From: Hyaloraphidium curvatum
Taxonomy: Eukaryota > Monoblepharomycota > Hyaloraphidiomycetes > Hyaloraphidiales > Hyaloraphidiaceae
Assembly: GCA_025558095.1 (NCBI GenBank)
Contig: JAIVFI010000007.1
Location: 558,001 to 622,000, forward strand
Direction of reading: 5' to 3'
DNA length: 64,000 nucleotides
How positions within the stretch are numbered: position 1 is the first letter of the stretch; every line of letters starts with the position of its first letter. Positions 10,507 through 21,810 of this stretch are shown piece by piece. Under the pieces are notes generated by a model. That model was given only the letters and a program-made list of their open reading frames with translations, had not been told where the DNA came from and ran no database searches. A program made the translations under genes and the position numbers.

Positions 10507-11557
10507 CGTCCAGGCACGGGGCCAAACAGGTGGGGCGGCACTCACGCCGGGGCGTCGACACGGGTCCTCCGGGGGCAAATTAAAGCGCCCCGCGGGCGTC
10601 CGATGCCGGCAGAGGGCTGCTGCAGGAGTCGGGTGTGGCGTCCGTCGGTCGTTCAGGCAGGTGCAGATCCGCGCCGCCGATCCGATTCGCCAGGACGCCG
10701 CCTGGCCGCACCAGAGGCCCGCTCGGCAGGGCACCGCCGCGGCCGCACGGCAACGGACCGTCTCGGCAGTGCTATCGGAGGAGCAAGCCGGGCCGCCGAT
10801 GCGACGCCGTGGCCGTGGGGTGCCCTCGTAGTCCAGGGCGTCAGCTGCGGGATCCAGACCGCCGCCGGCCGGACACCGAGTCATGTCACCACCCACACAC
10901 CCGAACGGCACCCAAAGGCCCCGCCTACGGGCGATGAACTTTGCCACCGCGTTGCGGAACTCATTTTCCCGGTTGCGGTGGCGTGGAAATGCCGGAGAAC
11001 CGACCGGGCGGTTTCCACTGCCCGATCCTCCTTATCCCACAAATCCCGCTCCAGCCGGAAAGCCTAATTCTGTCCCCCGCATTTCGGCACCAGCCGATCC
11101 CTGCCGCTCCCGGCCCGCGCCGATCCCGCCCGTCAGCACGCGCGCCGGGGAGCGGGATGCGCCGGCCGTCTTGCCTCTGCGGCGAGAAATTGTCCCGCCC
11201 GCGACCAGCACCACCGGCGACGCCACGCCGCGCGCGGGCGGCACGGTCGGAAAATCGGGCCCGCGCGGGATGGCGGGTGGCGAAGGCGGATCGGCCGTCC
11301 ACATCGGGGGGCCGATTGGAGGTGGACGGAATCCGGAGGCGCGGCGGCGCGCCGGCGGGCGGGGAAGGCAAGGGGATGGGTGCGCCACACGGCCTGACCG
11401 CCCGCCGGGCATATGACGGACGCCCTGACCCGGACCCCTGCGTGCTCCCCGTTGCCACAGACCGTCGGACGCTCCTCATCCCCGAACTGGTGTAACAAAC
11501 CCGCCGCATCTCCACCTCCCGTGCCCGAGCCCAACATCCATCCACGCCCCTCCCCGC
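10507..11557. other. Long GC-rich gap without a supported gene
   Basis: About 1.05 kb separates the zinc-finger start from the SPC1 stop, both on the minus strand. Open frames exist on both strands but have arginine/proline/glycine-biased shadow composition and no domain or splice logic. The part nearest 10507 probably holds the zinc-finger promoter and 5' leader. Confidence 0.5.
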
Positions 11558-12210
11558 CTAGAAAGGCCACCACCCCCCACCCCGCCCCGCAAACGCCTCG
11601 TCCTCCGCCTTCTGCCTCTCGGTCCTGATATCGTCCAGCCTGGGCGCGCGGACATCGGGGCGGGTCAGCGAGCCGGGCCGGGGGGCGCGCAAAGGGGCGC
11701 CGACCAACCATTTCACGGGATGCCGCTTGAATACCGGCCACGGCGGGATGCAGATCTACCACCACGGACGGCAGGGCACGGAAACGCGTCAGCACCGTCC
11801 TCCCGCGGGGCAAGCGCGGCGGACGCACCGCGGAGCACGCGAGCCCGCCGAAAAAGACGACCGCGAAGCACAGCCGGAGGCTGCCGGCCGCCAGCCCGAG
11901 GAAGAAGCCGAGCACCTGCACCGGCGGGGCGGGAGCGTCCGTCAGGGGGGCATTTTGGGGAGGGAGGAGGAGAGAGTACCCCGGAGGAGACCATGATGAT
12001 CTGGACGAGCAGTTCCGCGAGCCGCTGGCCCTCGTAGTCCTGCCCCGCATTTCCTGTCAGCCAGCAGCGCGGAAATCGCGCGGGAAGGGGGCCCACGATG
12101 TTGTCGGAGAGCCAGTGCGGTTCCGGTTTGGGCGACGGGGAAGGGGGCGCGTCGGCGGGGGAGGGGTCCGCGGGGGACGGCGGGTCGGGCGAGGAGGCGG
12201 AGGAGGACAT
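11558..12210 (-). CDS. SPC1: Signal peptidase complex subunit 1 (SPC12 family)
   Basis: Non-catalytic subunit of the ER signal peptidase. Four exons, 12210-12097, 12039-11980, 11915-11829 and 11755-11558, with introns of 57, 64 and 73 bases, give 152 residues. Diagnostic parts are DYEGQRLAELLVQ just before the first membrane helix, VLGFFLGLAAGSLRLCFAV through the hairpin, then IPPWPVFKRHPVKWL after the second helix, matching the family's PPWPMYRRHPLKW. The 57-base first intron keeps frame, so unspliced reading would add 19 residues; removing it places DYEGQ directly after the N-terminal segment as in relatives. The N-terminus (about 30 Ser/Pro/Asp-rich residues) and the tail are longer than in yeast or human. 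Confidence 0.88.
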
Positions 12211-12327
12211 GGGGAGGAGGGCAGGAGGGTAGGAGAGGGGGCTTAGGCCGGTTGGACGCGTTCCGCCGGTCGACGCGTCGATCTCCAAGGGACTTTCGCA
12301 AACAACCATCTTCACCGCGCAGCGAAG

Positions 12328-13678
12328 ATGGCGGACGGCGTCGCCGCCGAGCCCTCGCCCGCCGCCAACGGCCACGCCTCCGCCGCGGACGCCGGCGATG
12401 CCTCCGACCCGCCCGCGCACCCGTGCTCGCTCCCGGGGTGCCCGGCCCCCGCGCGGCAAAAGTGCCCGACCTGCCTCGAGCTCGCCCTGCCCCCCGCCTA
12501 CTTCTGCTCGCAGGAGCACTTCAAACTGGCGTGGAAGGAGCACAAGCTCCGGCACGCCTCGAAGCCCAGGACGTACGACCCGTTCCCGTCGCACGTGTAC
12601 TCGGGCAAGATCAGGGCGGTCTACGACGCGGACTGGAAGCCCCTCAGGATACCGAGGAGGGCGGTGCCGGACCGGATCGCGAAGCCGGATTGGTACGAGG
12701 GGGGGATCGCAAAGGGCGAGGAGCGGCTGGGCCCGTCGACGCAGATCGAGGTGCTCAAGCCGGGCGAGATCCAGAAGATGCGGCGCGTGTGCAGGGTGGG
12801 TTGCCCGGGCCGGCGTCCGCTTGCGGAACCTGATGGATACCTACTCCGGTGTAGTTGTCGCGGGAGGTGCTCGAGGAGGGCGCCAAGGCCGCCAAGGTCG
12901 GCGCGACGACCCTCGAGATCGACCGCGTGGTGCACGAGGCCGCCATCGAGCGCGACTGCTACCCCTCCCCGCTCAACTACTACCACTTCCCCCGCTCGTG
13001 CTGCACCTCGGTCAACGAGATCATCTGCCACGGCATCCCGGACCTGTACGAGCTGCAGGACGGGGACATCCTCAACATCGACGTCAGCCTGTTCCACGAC
13101 GGGTTCCACGGGGATCTGAACGACACGTACTGCATCGGGAACGTGGACGAGGCGGGGCGGAATCTGGTGCGGGTGACGCGGGAGTGCCTCGACAAGGCGA
13201 TCGAGATTGGTGGGGAAGGCGGCGTCAAGGTGCCGGCTGCGCCCGTTGCTGACTGCTTCCTGGACCCCGCAGTCAAGCCGGGGGTGCAGTACCGCGACAT
13301 CGGCCCCGTGATTGCCAAGCACGCCAACGCGCACAACTACGCCGTCGTCAAGACCTACTGCGGCCACGGCATCGGGCGGCACTTCCACTCCCCGCCGAGC
13401 GTGCCGCACACGGCCAAGAACAAGGCCGTGGGGACGATGCGGCCGGGCCACGTGTTCACGATCGAGCCGATGATCAACGAGAGCAAGAATCCGGGGGACA
13501 AGACGTGGCCGGACAAGTGGACGTCGACGACGCTGGACGGCAAGAGATCGGCGCAGTTTGAGGAGACGATACTGGTGCGTGCTTCCCTTGGGCGAGGCAA
13601 ACGGGGCCAAGGTTGCTGACGATCAGTGCGCAGGTCACCGAGACGGGCTGCGAGGTTCTGACGGCGAAGCTGCCTTGA
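12328..13678 (+). CDS. MAP1: Methionine aminopeptidase 1
   Basis: Removes the initiator methionine from nascent chains. Exons 12328-12795, 12855-13209, 13273-13574 and 13634-13678 (introns 59, 63, 59 bases) encode 389 residues. The N-terminal ribosome-associating zinc region shows CSLPGC, CPTC, a YFCSQEHF stretch and a following His. The catalytic pita-bread domain carries the metal ligands in order: the aspartates of [17 protein letters not shown], then the histidine of [10 protein letters not shown], the glutamate of FTIEPMI and the last glutamate of FEETIL. Intron 2 is in frame and sits in [15 protein letters not shown]. The divergent SPC1 start is 117 bases upstream. The next gene starts 91 bases downstream, so transcripts must end in a very short space. 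Confidence 0.95.
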
Positions 13679-13769
13679 ATATACCAGGGTTGTCGTCAGC
13701 TGTGGAGGTGGTTCATTGCCGGGTCCAGTCCACCACTGCCCGACACCGTCCCCCTCCCGGCCGATCCCG

Positions 13770-16168
13770 ATGGCGACCCCGGCCACGCCCACGGCCCGCC
13801 CGTGGACGCCGCCCGACGCGTCGCCGTCGTGGTGGGCGCGGCTGCGCGACGCGATCCGCCCGTCGCGGCGGCCGCCGGACAGCGCGGCGGCGGGCATCAA
13901 CCGGCACGTCCGCGGCGGGCGGCCGGCGCCGGAGCCCAAGCGGGACGACGGCGAGCCCGACCCGTGGCGCGAGTGGCGGCTCGCGCTGAAGCGGTCGCGG
14001 ACGCTGGCGTACTCGGTGGTGTCTGCGCTGTGGGGAGGCGTCGCCTTCGGCTTCAACCTCACCGCGCTCAACTCGCCGCGCGGCGTCATCACGTGCGCCA
14101 CCGTGGCGCCCGCCGCGCAGGGCCTGGCGTTCCTGCCGCCGTGCCTGGCCGGCTTCAACAACCTCGCGTGGGGCGGCGCCGTCGCCGCCTTCCTGTGCGG
14201 CGCGCTGGTCGGCTCGCTGCTGGCCGCTCGCCTGGCAGCCGCATTCGGCCGCAAGTGGACGCTCGTGCTGACCAACCTGGCCGTGGTGCCCGGCCACGTG
14301 CTCGTCTTCTTCTCCGTCGGCCCGTGGATGTTTGCCCTCGGCAGGCTGCTGCTCGGCGTCGGCGGCGGCTCGTGCGCCACCGTCGTCTCGGTCTACCTCG
14401 CCGAGGTCGCGCCCGCGGCCAGCAGGGGCGCCATCGGCGCCACCTACCACCTCTCCATGACCGTGGGCATGCTGCTCACCATGATCCTGGGCAACTTCCT
14501 GTCCACCCCGCGCTACTGGCGCGTGCTCCTGGCCATCGGGATGGTCTTTTCGGCAGCCATGGTCGCCACCATGCCGTTCGCGGTCGAGAGCCCGCGGTGG
14601 CTCGTGTTCTCGGGCCGCTTCGCCGCCGCCAAGCGCGCCCTGCGCAAGCTGCGCGGGATCGCGCACGGCGAGCCGTCGCCGGCCGTGGACGCCGAGTTTG
14701 CCGCGCTGCTGGACGGGCTCGGGGTGCGCAGCCAGGTGCAGGACGCGGCGAGGGCGTGGTTCGAGGAGGCGGAAAAGGCCGGCGCGGCGGACGCCAAGTC
14801 GGGCTGGGTCCCGCAGCCGCTGTCGCCCGTGTCGGCGGTCAAACCTGCGCCGCCGTCGCCGCCGTCGGGGGACGCGGGCAAGCCGGGGGAGCCCGAGGAC
14901 ACGCTCTTCACCGAGGTGGAGGACGACGTGGGGCTGGGCCCCGAGACGGACGAGCTGTTTGGGCTCAACCACCACGCGTTCGAGGAGGAGGACGACGGCT
15001 CGGATTCCGAGGAGGAGCACAGCCTGCGCGCTTCGCAGGAGAGCTCGCGCGACCCCGCCGACCCGCGGCGGTCTATGTCTTCGTCTTCGCGGCGCCGCCT
15101 CCTGGGCAACGGCGCCGCCCGCTCGCCGCTCCCCATGCGGGAACTGCTCACCTCTCGCTCGCTGCGCAAGAACCTCTTCCTGGTCTGCATGCTGCAGGTC
15201 GCCCTGCCCCTCTGCGGCATCGCGGCGATCAACATGTACTCCACCACGGTGTTCTCCCGCGCCTTCCCGCAGAGCACCTCCCTCATGCTCACCGCCATCC
15301 TCGGCCCCGTCCTGCTGCTCTCCTCGCTGCTCGCGATCCCGCTCGCCGACCGCGCGGGGCGCAAGCCTCTCCTGGTTGCGAGCTTCGCGGGCATGGCGCT
15401 GTGCTGCGCGGCGATGGCCGCCGCGGGGCCGTTCTGTGGGGTGGGGGGGAGCGAGGCGGGGAGCATGGCGGCGATGGCGCACGGGCACAGGGTGGTGTCG
15501 AGGTCGGGGTCCGGGCTTGGCCTGGGCTACGGGGCGGTCGGGCACGGGGTGAATTGGGCGGAGGTGCATCGCGTGGTGCCGAGACAAGCGCCGGACAGCG
15601 ATCCGGACGACGATGACCAGGATGGGGACGACGATGACGACGACTCGGACGCGGACGGCGACGGGCAGGTGGAGCTGTCGATCGAGGTCAGCGTCCACAA
15701 GACGACGACCAACATGGTCGCCGCGGGGCTGTTCGTCGCGTTCGCGTACCTCTTCGTGGCGCTGTTTTCGGGGGGGTTGGGGGCGATCGGGGTCATGATC
15801 CTGCCCGAGCGTGGGTGTTCGCCCAGCACGAAGCGCGCTCGGATCGCTGACCGCCTTTCAATTGGCAGTGATTCCGCTGCCGGCGGTCATGTCGGCCTCG
15901 TCGCTGGCGTCGGGCCTGCATTGGATCTTCTCCATCCTCGTCTCCTTCCTGATTCCTGTGAGCCGTCCCGCCTTCGGTTCCCGCACGTCCCTGACTGACC
16001 ACACCCTTCAAACCTCAGACGATGCTCTCGGGCTTGGGAACCTACACTTTCGTCGTCTTTGGCGGCCTCAACCTTGCCTTTCTGGCCGCGGTGCTGCTCC
16101 TCATGAAGGAGACGAAAGGGTACTCGATCGACGTGCTTACGGCGGGGCTGCTGGCGATCGACGGATAG
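13770..16168 (+). CDS. MFS sugar-transporter-like protein with acidic loops
   Basis: Three exons, 13770-15810, 15869-15957 and 16019-16168 (introns 58 and 61 bases), give 759 residues, longer than the usual 500-550 of this family. SLC2-type motifs are present: GRKWTLVL after helix 2, GRLLLGVGGG, VESPRWLVF after helix 6 and DRAGRKPLL after helix 8. The last exon ends KETKGYSIDVLT, the usual family tail. Two acidic insertions are unusual: about 130 residues in the central loop (EVEDDVGLGPETDE, EEEDDGSDSEEEH), and about 60 residues between helices 8 and 9 containing an Asp run (about 15602-15660). Hexose or polyol transport is likely by family but unproven. The ATG at 13770 is the first in frame; an upstream extension would need a non-ATG start. 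Confidence 0.82.
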
Positions 16169-16563
16169 GGATGCGATGCGGAGGGCTGGCTGCCAAATTA
16201 ATGGTTTCTCGCCTCGTCTACGAGGTTTCGAAGCTTGTACGGTCGCTGCCCACATTGACTTGCCTCGTCGCGCCGTGGCCCATTCCTGTCCAACCTGAAG
16301 GCGGTGGTGCTGGGGTACGAGCCACAGTGGAGCCTTTTCGACTCTTACACGGACGGGGATTCGTCATGGTCGGGAAGAACCGGTTCCGGTTCAAGTGGGG
16401 GCATGTCCCGACCTCGCGCTAAGACATCGCGTTGGTGGCTGAGGCATCCTCCCATTGCTCAACGTCCCTCTCGGGACGCCACACCTCACCACACCTCCCG
16501 CCCCACCAAGAGCAAAGCGCACACTTAGCGGGTCAAAATCACGTCAGTAGGCAGACAATGGCC
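16169..16563. other. Intergenic, no gene seen
   Basis: This is the 3' flank of the transporter and the promoter side of the phospholipase-like gene, both on the + strand. There are short ORFs only. A CACCACACC-rich stretch near 16480-16510 is the only notable composition. Confidence 0.5.
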
Positions 16564-16624
16564 GGCCTCTTCGCCGCTCACAATGTTCGCGGCGGCCTCT
16601 TCGCCGCTCACACACGTTCGCGGC
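16564..16624 (+). repeat. Two-copy 30-base tandem repeat
   Basis: GGCCTCTTCGCCGCTCACA begins both units (16564 and 16594), each ending TTCGCGGC. The second unit differs by a few bases around ATG/ACG. An ATG at 16583 lies inside unit 1, so the repeat overlaps a potential upstream start of the following gene. Confidence 0.8.
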
Positions 16625-16639
16625 GGGGCAGACCTCAAG

Positions 16640-17441
16640 ATGTTGAACATGCCCGTTCTCTGTCTTCTCTTCTTAGGCGCAGGGAGACGCGCGCTCCGCA
16701 TCATCGCCGTCTGGGCACTCGTTACCGTGCTATCTTGTCACATTACCCTCGCGCACGCGGCACCGCCATCTACCGGTCTGCCACCCTACATCTCCCTGCC
16801 CCCCAGCATCGGGACGGCCGCCGCGGCCAAAGCCTATCTCGAAAAGGAGTACGCCGCCAGGGGCTACTTTCGCAACGCATCCTCCGTGCAAGGCAACGCC
16901 GTACAGCCCAACAACGTGGGACCATGCAACATGTGCAGGGACGGGCAGAGGTGGAGGCCCGTCATCAAATCGTATCAAATTGATGGGTATGTGCATGGCA
17001 AACTCGAACCCGACCGGCCGAAATAAGTGACTATAGAACGTTGCAGTTGCTCCGTGCCTAGCGGGGTCACTACGACGGCATTCAGGACGAGGTTCAGGAC
17101 CACCTTCGAGAACTGTTGCAACGCCCATGATAGGTGCTACCGTGAGTAACCGCCCCGAAGAGCAAATGTCGAACGCTTGACGTGGCCGCCCGGCAGAGAC
17201 ATGCAACAGTAGGAAAGGCTCGTGCGACAGCACATGGTACAATTGCATGTGGAACAGATGCAACAGCTTCAGCGGGAGCAGGCGCCAACAGTGCCGAAGC
17301 GACGCCGGATGGGGCAACACCGCCGTTGACTGGTTGGGTGGATTCGCCTTTTGCGGGCGTCAGAGGGAATACTGCGAATGCTATGGCACCCCTTGCCGGA
17401 AGCCGTGGTATTGCCCGTGGTCGTGGTGCTCGTGCGTCTAA
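16640..17441 (+). CDS. Secreted phospholipase-A2-like protein, frame not fully resolved
   Basis: A hydrophobic stretch (IIAVWALVTVLSCHITLAHA) gives a signal peptide, and a mature part without hydrophobic segments follows. Near 17115-17141 the frame reads CCNAHDRCY, the PA2_HIS active-site signature with its catalytic His-Asp. An intron (17143-17196, GTGAGT donor) leads to a cysteine-rich last exon with about 14 cysteines and TAA at 17439-17441. Between exon 1 and the active-site exon the join is unclear. The best-looking donor, GTATGT at 16987, with acceptor at 17046 leaves the active site one base out of frame, near a CCC run at 17100-17102. A 46-base alternative (16991-17036) restores frame. 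The start could also be 16583. Lipid hydrolysis is inferred from the motif. Confidence 0.6.
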
Positions 17442-17568
17442 ATGCTTTCATGCAGCGGTCGTGCGGCGTATGTAAAGGATTTGGGGGAGTGGCGAGGAGC
17501 GGACCACTGATCGGAACCGAGGGAAGGAATGCGGCCGGGGGCTTAGATGAGATGTTCCCCTTTTGTAA

Positions 17569-19259
17569 ATGATGGGTCTGCACCTTCGTCGTGTGTCTGT
17601 TGCCCCTCATGAAGGAGACCAGGTGCACACGACCCAGCCAGCGATCGTCACTATGATACTGTCTCCCTCCACAAACGTCGAGATGGCCGCAACTGCCCAA
17701 GAATACCGCGCTCCGTCCGATTTCTCGCAGGCCGAATGGCTCGCGCTGTTCCCATGGCCCGCCAAGGACCGCGGCGCCGGACTTCCCCCCGACGACGAGG
17801 GCGCGCTCCCGGAGCCCGCCGAGGCCCAGTATCCCCTGGACGCACGTTCCGTCGCGGCTGCGCTGGCGCCTTGGCCACACTTGCGGAGGCTGTCGCAGTT
17901 CCAGCGGTCGACGGCGCTCCTGACGGTCGGGTCGACGAACCTGTGGATGCTAGTCCGCCTCGCCGCGGCGACGGCGGCCAGCTGCGCGCTTCTCGCGCTC
18001 ACAGTCGTCGAGTCGGGCGGGCGGTTCGGGCTGAAGCAGACAATTGCATTCGCCGTCACATTTTGGGGCGGCCTCTGGGTCGCAATCCTTCAGTCTTCCC
18101 CGCAGAGGCCGGGGAAGGTCGCGTCATGGAACTACGACTCGGATCCCCTTGCCGGATTCATTCGCTGGCGCCAGCTCGTTGCTGGAGACCTCAACGCGGA
18201 GGCAGGAGTGCCGGGAAGCCCCGCCCCATGCGATGCGGACGAGGACTGTGAGAAGGACGGCGGGCGTTCCGGGCGGGACTCCGTCCTTCTGCAGCACTGG
18301 GAAGGGGACGACAAGTGCCCCTGCACGACGTGCTTGGCCGACCTGGGCCCGTCCATCCTGCGGCAGCTCGTGGCTCTAATCGCGTTACACATCCTAACGG
18401 GCGGTTGGGCCGCATGGCTTCTCTCATCCTGGACGCCGCTCGTGACCATGGGTAGCAAGGCGTGGTACGGGCCCTGGGCTGTCGCCGGAGTCATCCTTGT
18501 GATTCACATTGCGGTGACTTGGTATCCGGTCGAGGTGCTCGCGCTGAGAAGCACGCGGTGCTCGGGCGTCATGACACCCACCCTCCGGCTTCTCCGGCGC
18601 GCCGTGGCCGCGAACCTCATGTCGGTCCTGGACGTTTGCCGGGGCGCTGCTGACAACTATGACCGGCACATCTCTCTGCTGATCCAGCTCCGTCATCGCC
18701 TTGGAGCTGCAGGTGCCGTGAGGCTTTCGGCCGTGGATGCCCACACCAGAGGGTGGATCTTCGTGAGCATGACGTTCGTCCTTTCCGTTATCGTGGTCGC
18801 GGTGAGAGTTTCGTGCTCTTGCTGCGGTCGTCCGCAGTCCTGATTCTGCCGCAGGCCGTCGGAGGGTGCATCACCGCAGGAAGCATTGCCAGCATCGGGG
18901 CCCTGTTCGGCATTTTTTCTTTCGACATCTATCTCGCCGCGTACAGCAATGGGCTGGCCTCGGATGCCGGCAAGCTCTACGACGCCGCGCTTGTCCGGTT
19001 GCGGGAATGGCGCGCCCGCGACTACGCCACCATGATCATCGACCCCGCCCACGCCGAGCGCATTGCGCGCGTCGAGAGCCTGCTGCGCTCGTACAGGGAC
19101 GTGGCGGGTCTGCAGGCGACGCTGCTGGGGTTCCCGATCACGTTCCAGGTCGTGCGGACGTTCCTCGTTACCACAGTGACAGTTGCGATCGGCCTGTGGA
19201 GTCTGCTGCGGGGCGCCGGGCTGTTTTTCACCATCGAGAGCATATGTCCCTCCTACTGA
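17569..19259 (+). CDS. Seven-segment membrane protein of unknown family
   Basis: Exons 17569-18801 and 18855-19259, joined over a 53-base intron (GTGAGA donor, CCTGATT branch site), give 545 residues. The first ~100 residues are hydrophilic. Seven hydrophobic segments lie near residues 130-150, 160-178, 270-291, 305-330, 395-411, 413-440 and 505-530. The loop between segments 2 and 3 is long and acidic and ends in CPCTTC, a possible metal site or disulphide. No transporter motif is present. The shape, with a short final loop and a hydrophobic C-terminal segment, resembles the insect gustatory-receptor-like superfamily known from some fungi, but this is low-confidence. The upstream neighbour encodes a secreted protein; no operon logic applies. 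Confidence 0.6.
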
Positions 19260-19438
19260 TCGCGGCACCTTAGGCGAACGAGCCGCGGACCTACATGCAG
19301 CTCCACTCCCCGCCAGCGTCGCGTCCTCCCGCACCGCGACGGATCGCACGCGCTGTTCCTCGGGGACACGGGGGAGTGGGCGGTGGTATAGTCCTGAGCA
19401 TCGTGCCACGGGTGAATGGCTGGTCCGGGAGCGAGGCT

Positions 19439-21394
19439 TTACAGCGTGTCCCTGTACGCCTCGCGCAGCCAGCCGCCGACCGTCCCCGCGATCTGCAGCG
19501 CGAGAAACTTGGAGTAGTACCTCTGGTGTGTCGCCGCCCCGCCAAAGATATAGAAATCGTCCAAGTGGAGGTGTCGCTTAAAGCATCCCCGCAGCTCGCC
19601 CTCAGAGTCGAGCCCCCAGGTGGCGTCCATCCTCGCGCCGATCTCGGCGCCTCCCTCGCCAAAGACCCGCTCTGCCACCGCCGCTGCGCTGATATCCATA
19701 AAGCCGGTGCACCAAACGATCGCATCGGCGTCAATCTCGGTGCCGTCGCTCAGGAGCAGTCCGCGCTCTGTGTAGGCGGCGGGCACCACGCCCGAGCGGA
19801 TCCCCACAGAACGCTCCGAGATGAGCTTGGTGCCGCCCATATCAATGTAGTGGCGCCCGGCTTTCTCCATGACGTTCTGGGTTATGTCTCCTTCGGTCGT
19901 TACCACCTGGAAGCCGGCCTCGGCGAGGGCCTTGTATCTGTCACTGGGGGACGGTCGGCTCGCGAAGCAAACAGAACCAACACCACCCACGGCTCAGCCA
20001 GCGCCTTCATCCTGTTTCCCATCCTCGCCAACTGGCCCTCACGGCAATCGGTTGGCCCATGGTCGCCTTGTCCAGAAGGTCGGCAGGGATACCATCGTAC
20101 CGCCCAAACGCGGCCTCGACGTAGTCCACCGGAATCACGTACGTCGGAGACCGCTGGATCATGGTCGTTCGAATGCCGGCGCTGTGGCAGTCTTCCAGCA
20201 CGTCGAACGCAGTGTTGGCGGACCCAACGACTACTGCGGATTGGCAGCCACGCTCCACGAGCTGCTTGGCGTTCTTGTACGCGACCGAATGCACGCTCAC
20301 GCCGCGGTAGGTGTTCTTTCCTGGGATCTCCGGCAAGTAGGGAGCACTGGAGCCTAGGCCTGTGGCCTGCACTAGTTGACCGGCACTGACCGTCTTCCTG
20401 CCCTGCGGGGTTGACAGCTCCGCAATCCAGCGTCCGGAGGCGGCGTCCCGGCACGTGGAGAGCAAATGGGAAGAGAGGAGGAGGTTGATGCCCAGGTTCT
20501 TGACGAGGAGCTCGACCTGGTCGGCGAGGTTGTCGCGGGAGAGGCACCGCGGCAGGTCCTTCGGGTATGCTGTCGCGGGCTGGCGGTCAAGGACATTCCT
20601 AACTCATGCCATGAAAACCCACGGACATACGGCATCTGCACGGAGCTTGCGGGCAGGTGGAAACGCATTGGATCGTAGCGCAGCCGCCAGTTGTCACCCG
20701 GGCGCGCGTTGCGCTCGACGACGAGGTAATCCATGCCCAGCTCCTTCAACCGCGCGCCGAGGATCACGCCCGAGTTGCCACCCCCGACGATGAGCACGTC
20801 CGTGCTGATATCGGTCTCGTCCGACACGTTTCGCGCGGGGAGGGCGAGGTTGGAGGGGACCCACGGTGTCGAGTCAACGGCATCCAACCACGTGGTGAGC
20901 GTCCAAATCTTCCAACCGGACGAGCCGTCCGGCTGCTTCTCCGAAACCAGCTTGGCGCTGCCAGTGCACCGAGCCGCCGGCTCCCCGGTTGCAAACGCGA
21001 ACGAAAAGTCCACCACCGTAAGGTTAGGCCCCGACGGCATGCAACGTGCCGAGTTCGGCATCACGGAAAAACCGGAGGGTCGCCGGAGCCTTGCCAGTGC
21101 GGCGAGGTTCCGCGGCGCGGAGCTGTCCGCGAAGGTCCTGAAGTGGTACGTAAAGGCCAGCGTGTCCCGCCAGTAGCATTGCTCCTTCAAGAAGCACTCG
21201 GCGAGTCGGTCCGAACTTCCGTTGGCCAAAGCGTCGGCGAGGCGTGTCAGCGCGGCGGAGGCGAGCTCCGCGGCGGCGCCCTCGGCGGAAGGCGGCGCTG
21301 CGCCGCCGTCCGTTGGAAAAGGCCGGTATATTTCAGAATGGAGGTCCGCGCGTCGCGGATATCCCGCCGCGGTGCAGTTGGCGGCCGAAGGCAT
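19439..21394 (-). CDS. Flavin monooxygenase with SnoaL/NTF2-like N-terminus
   Basis: Residues ~40-190 look like a SnoaL/NTF2-like barrel (ALTRLADALANGSSDRLAEC, then WRDTLAFTYHFRTF). The FAD Rossmann motif VLIVGGGNSGVILGARL and YLVVERN follow, then VPYPKDLPRCLSR, rebuilt by removing the 53-base intron 20622-20570. The NADPH-binding motif is SAVVVGSANTAFDVLEDC. The last part has DADAIVWCTGFMD, an FMO-family hallmark, and ends AYRDTL. The joint near 20040-19950 is unresolved: no GT-AG pair of matching phase links GQPIAV to DRYKALAE, so a frameshift or unusual intron may exist. Such fungal enzymes oxidise small molecules, often in detoxification or secondary metabolism; the substrate is unknown. 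Confidence 0.75.
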
Positions 21395-21810
21395 CGCGCA
21401 CAGAGGTCTAAAAGGACTGTCTCCCAATCCAGGGTCCAACGGTTTTCAGACCCAGCTGTAACTGGACGCGGATTCTGATTGCTGGAAGTCTCCGCACTTT
21501 CAAAGCTTGTATATCTCGGGCTCAGACCGATCTCGGTGAAGAGTTACAGGATCGCGCATTCTGGCATTGACGGTGCGTCTGAGCCTCGAACAGGCTGGTG
21601 TGACTCCCATCCTTGGTCTCAACCTGAGTGCACAGCGGTTGTGGCCACGCAAGCATAAAGGGGACACTCTCCGTGCTACCTCCTCATCGAACTCGTGCCG
21701 TCGAAAAGGTGGGCGAAGTCGGTTCCCGCACGCTTGAGCCCTCACAAAGCTTCCGCCTTGCAGACTCGCCACCACCAAAGCGGATCCGTCACAACACCGA
21801 GCACACCACA
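21395..21810. other. Divergent promoter region
   Basis: This 416-base gap separates the monooxygenase start (minus) from a small gene start (plus). It should hold both promoters. I saw no clear TATA box or repeated binding site. Short ORFs extend the small gene's frame upstream but lack support. Confidence 0.45.

Noticed and set aside
10507-11557. Several long frames in the gap before SPC1
   Set aside because: All have shadow composition, no domains and no matching splice partners.
12040-12096. Nineteen-residue insertion in SPC1 before the first helix
   Set aside because: GTGGGC and GGGCAG borders plus a CTGAC branch site mark a 57-base intron.
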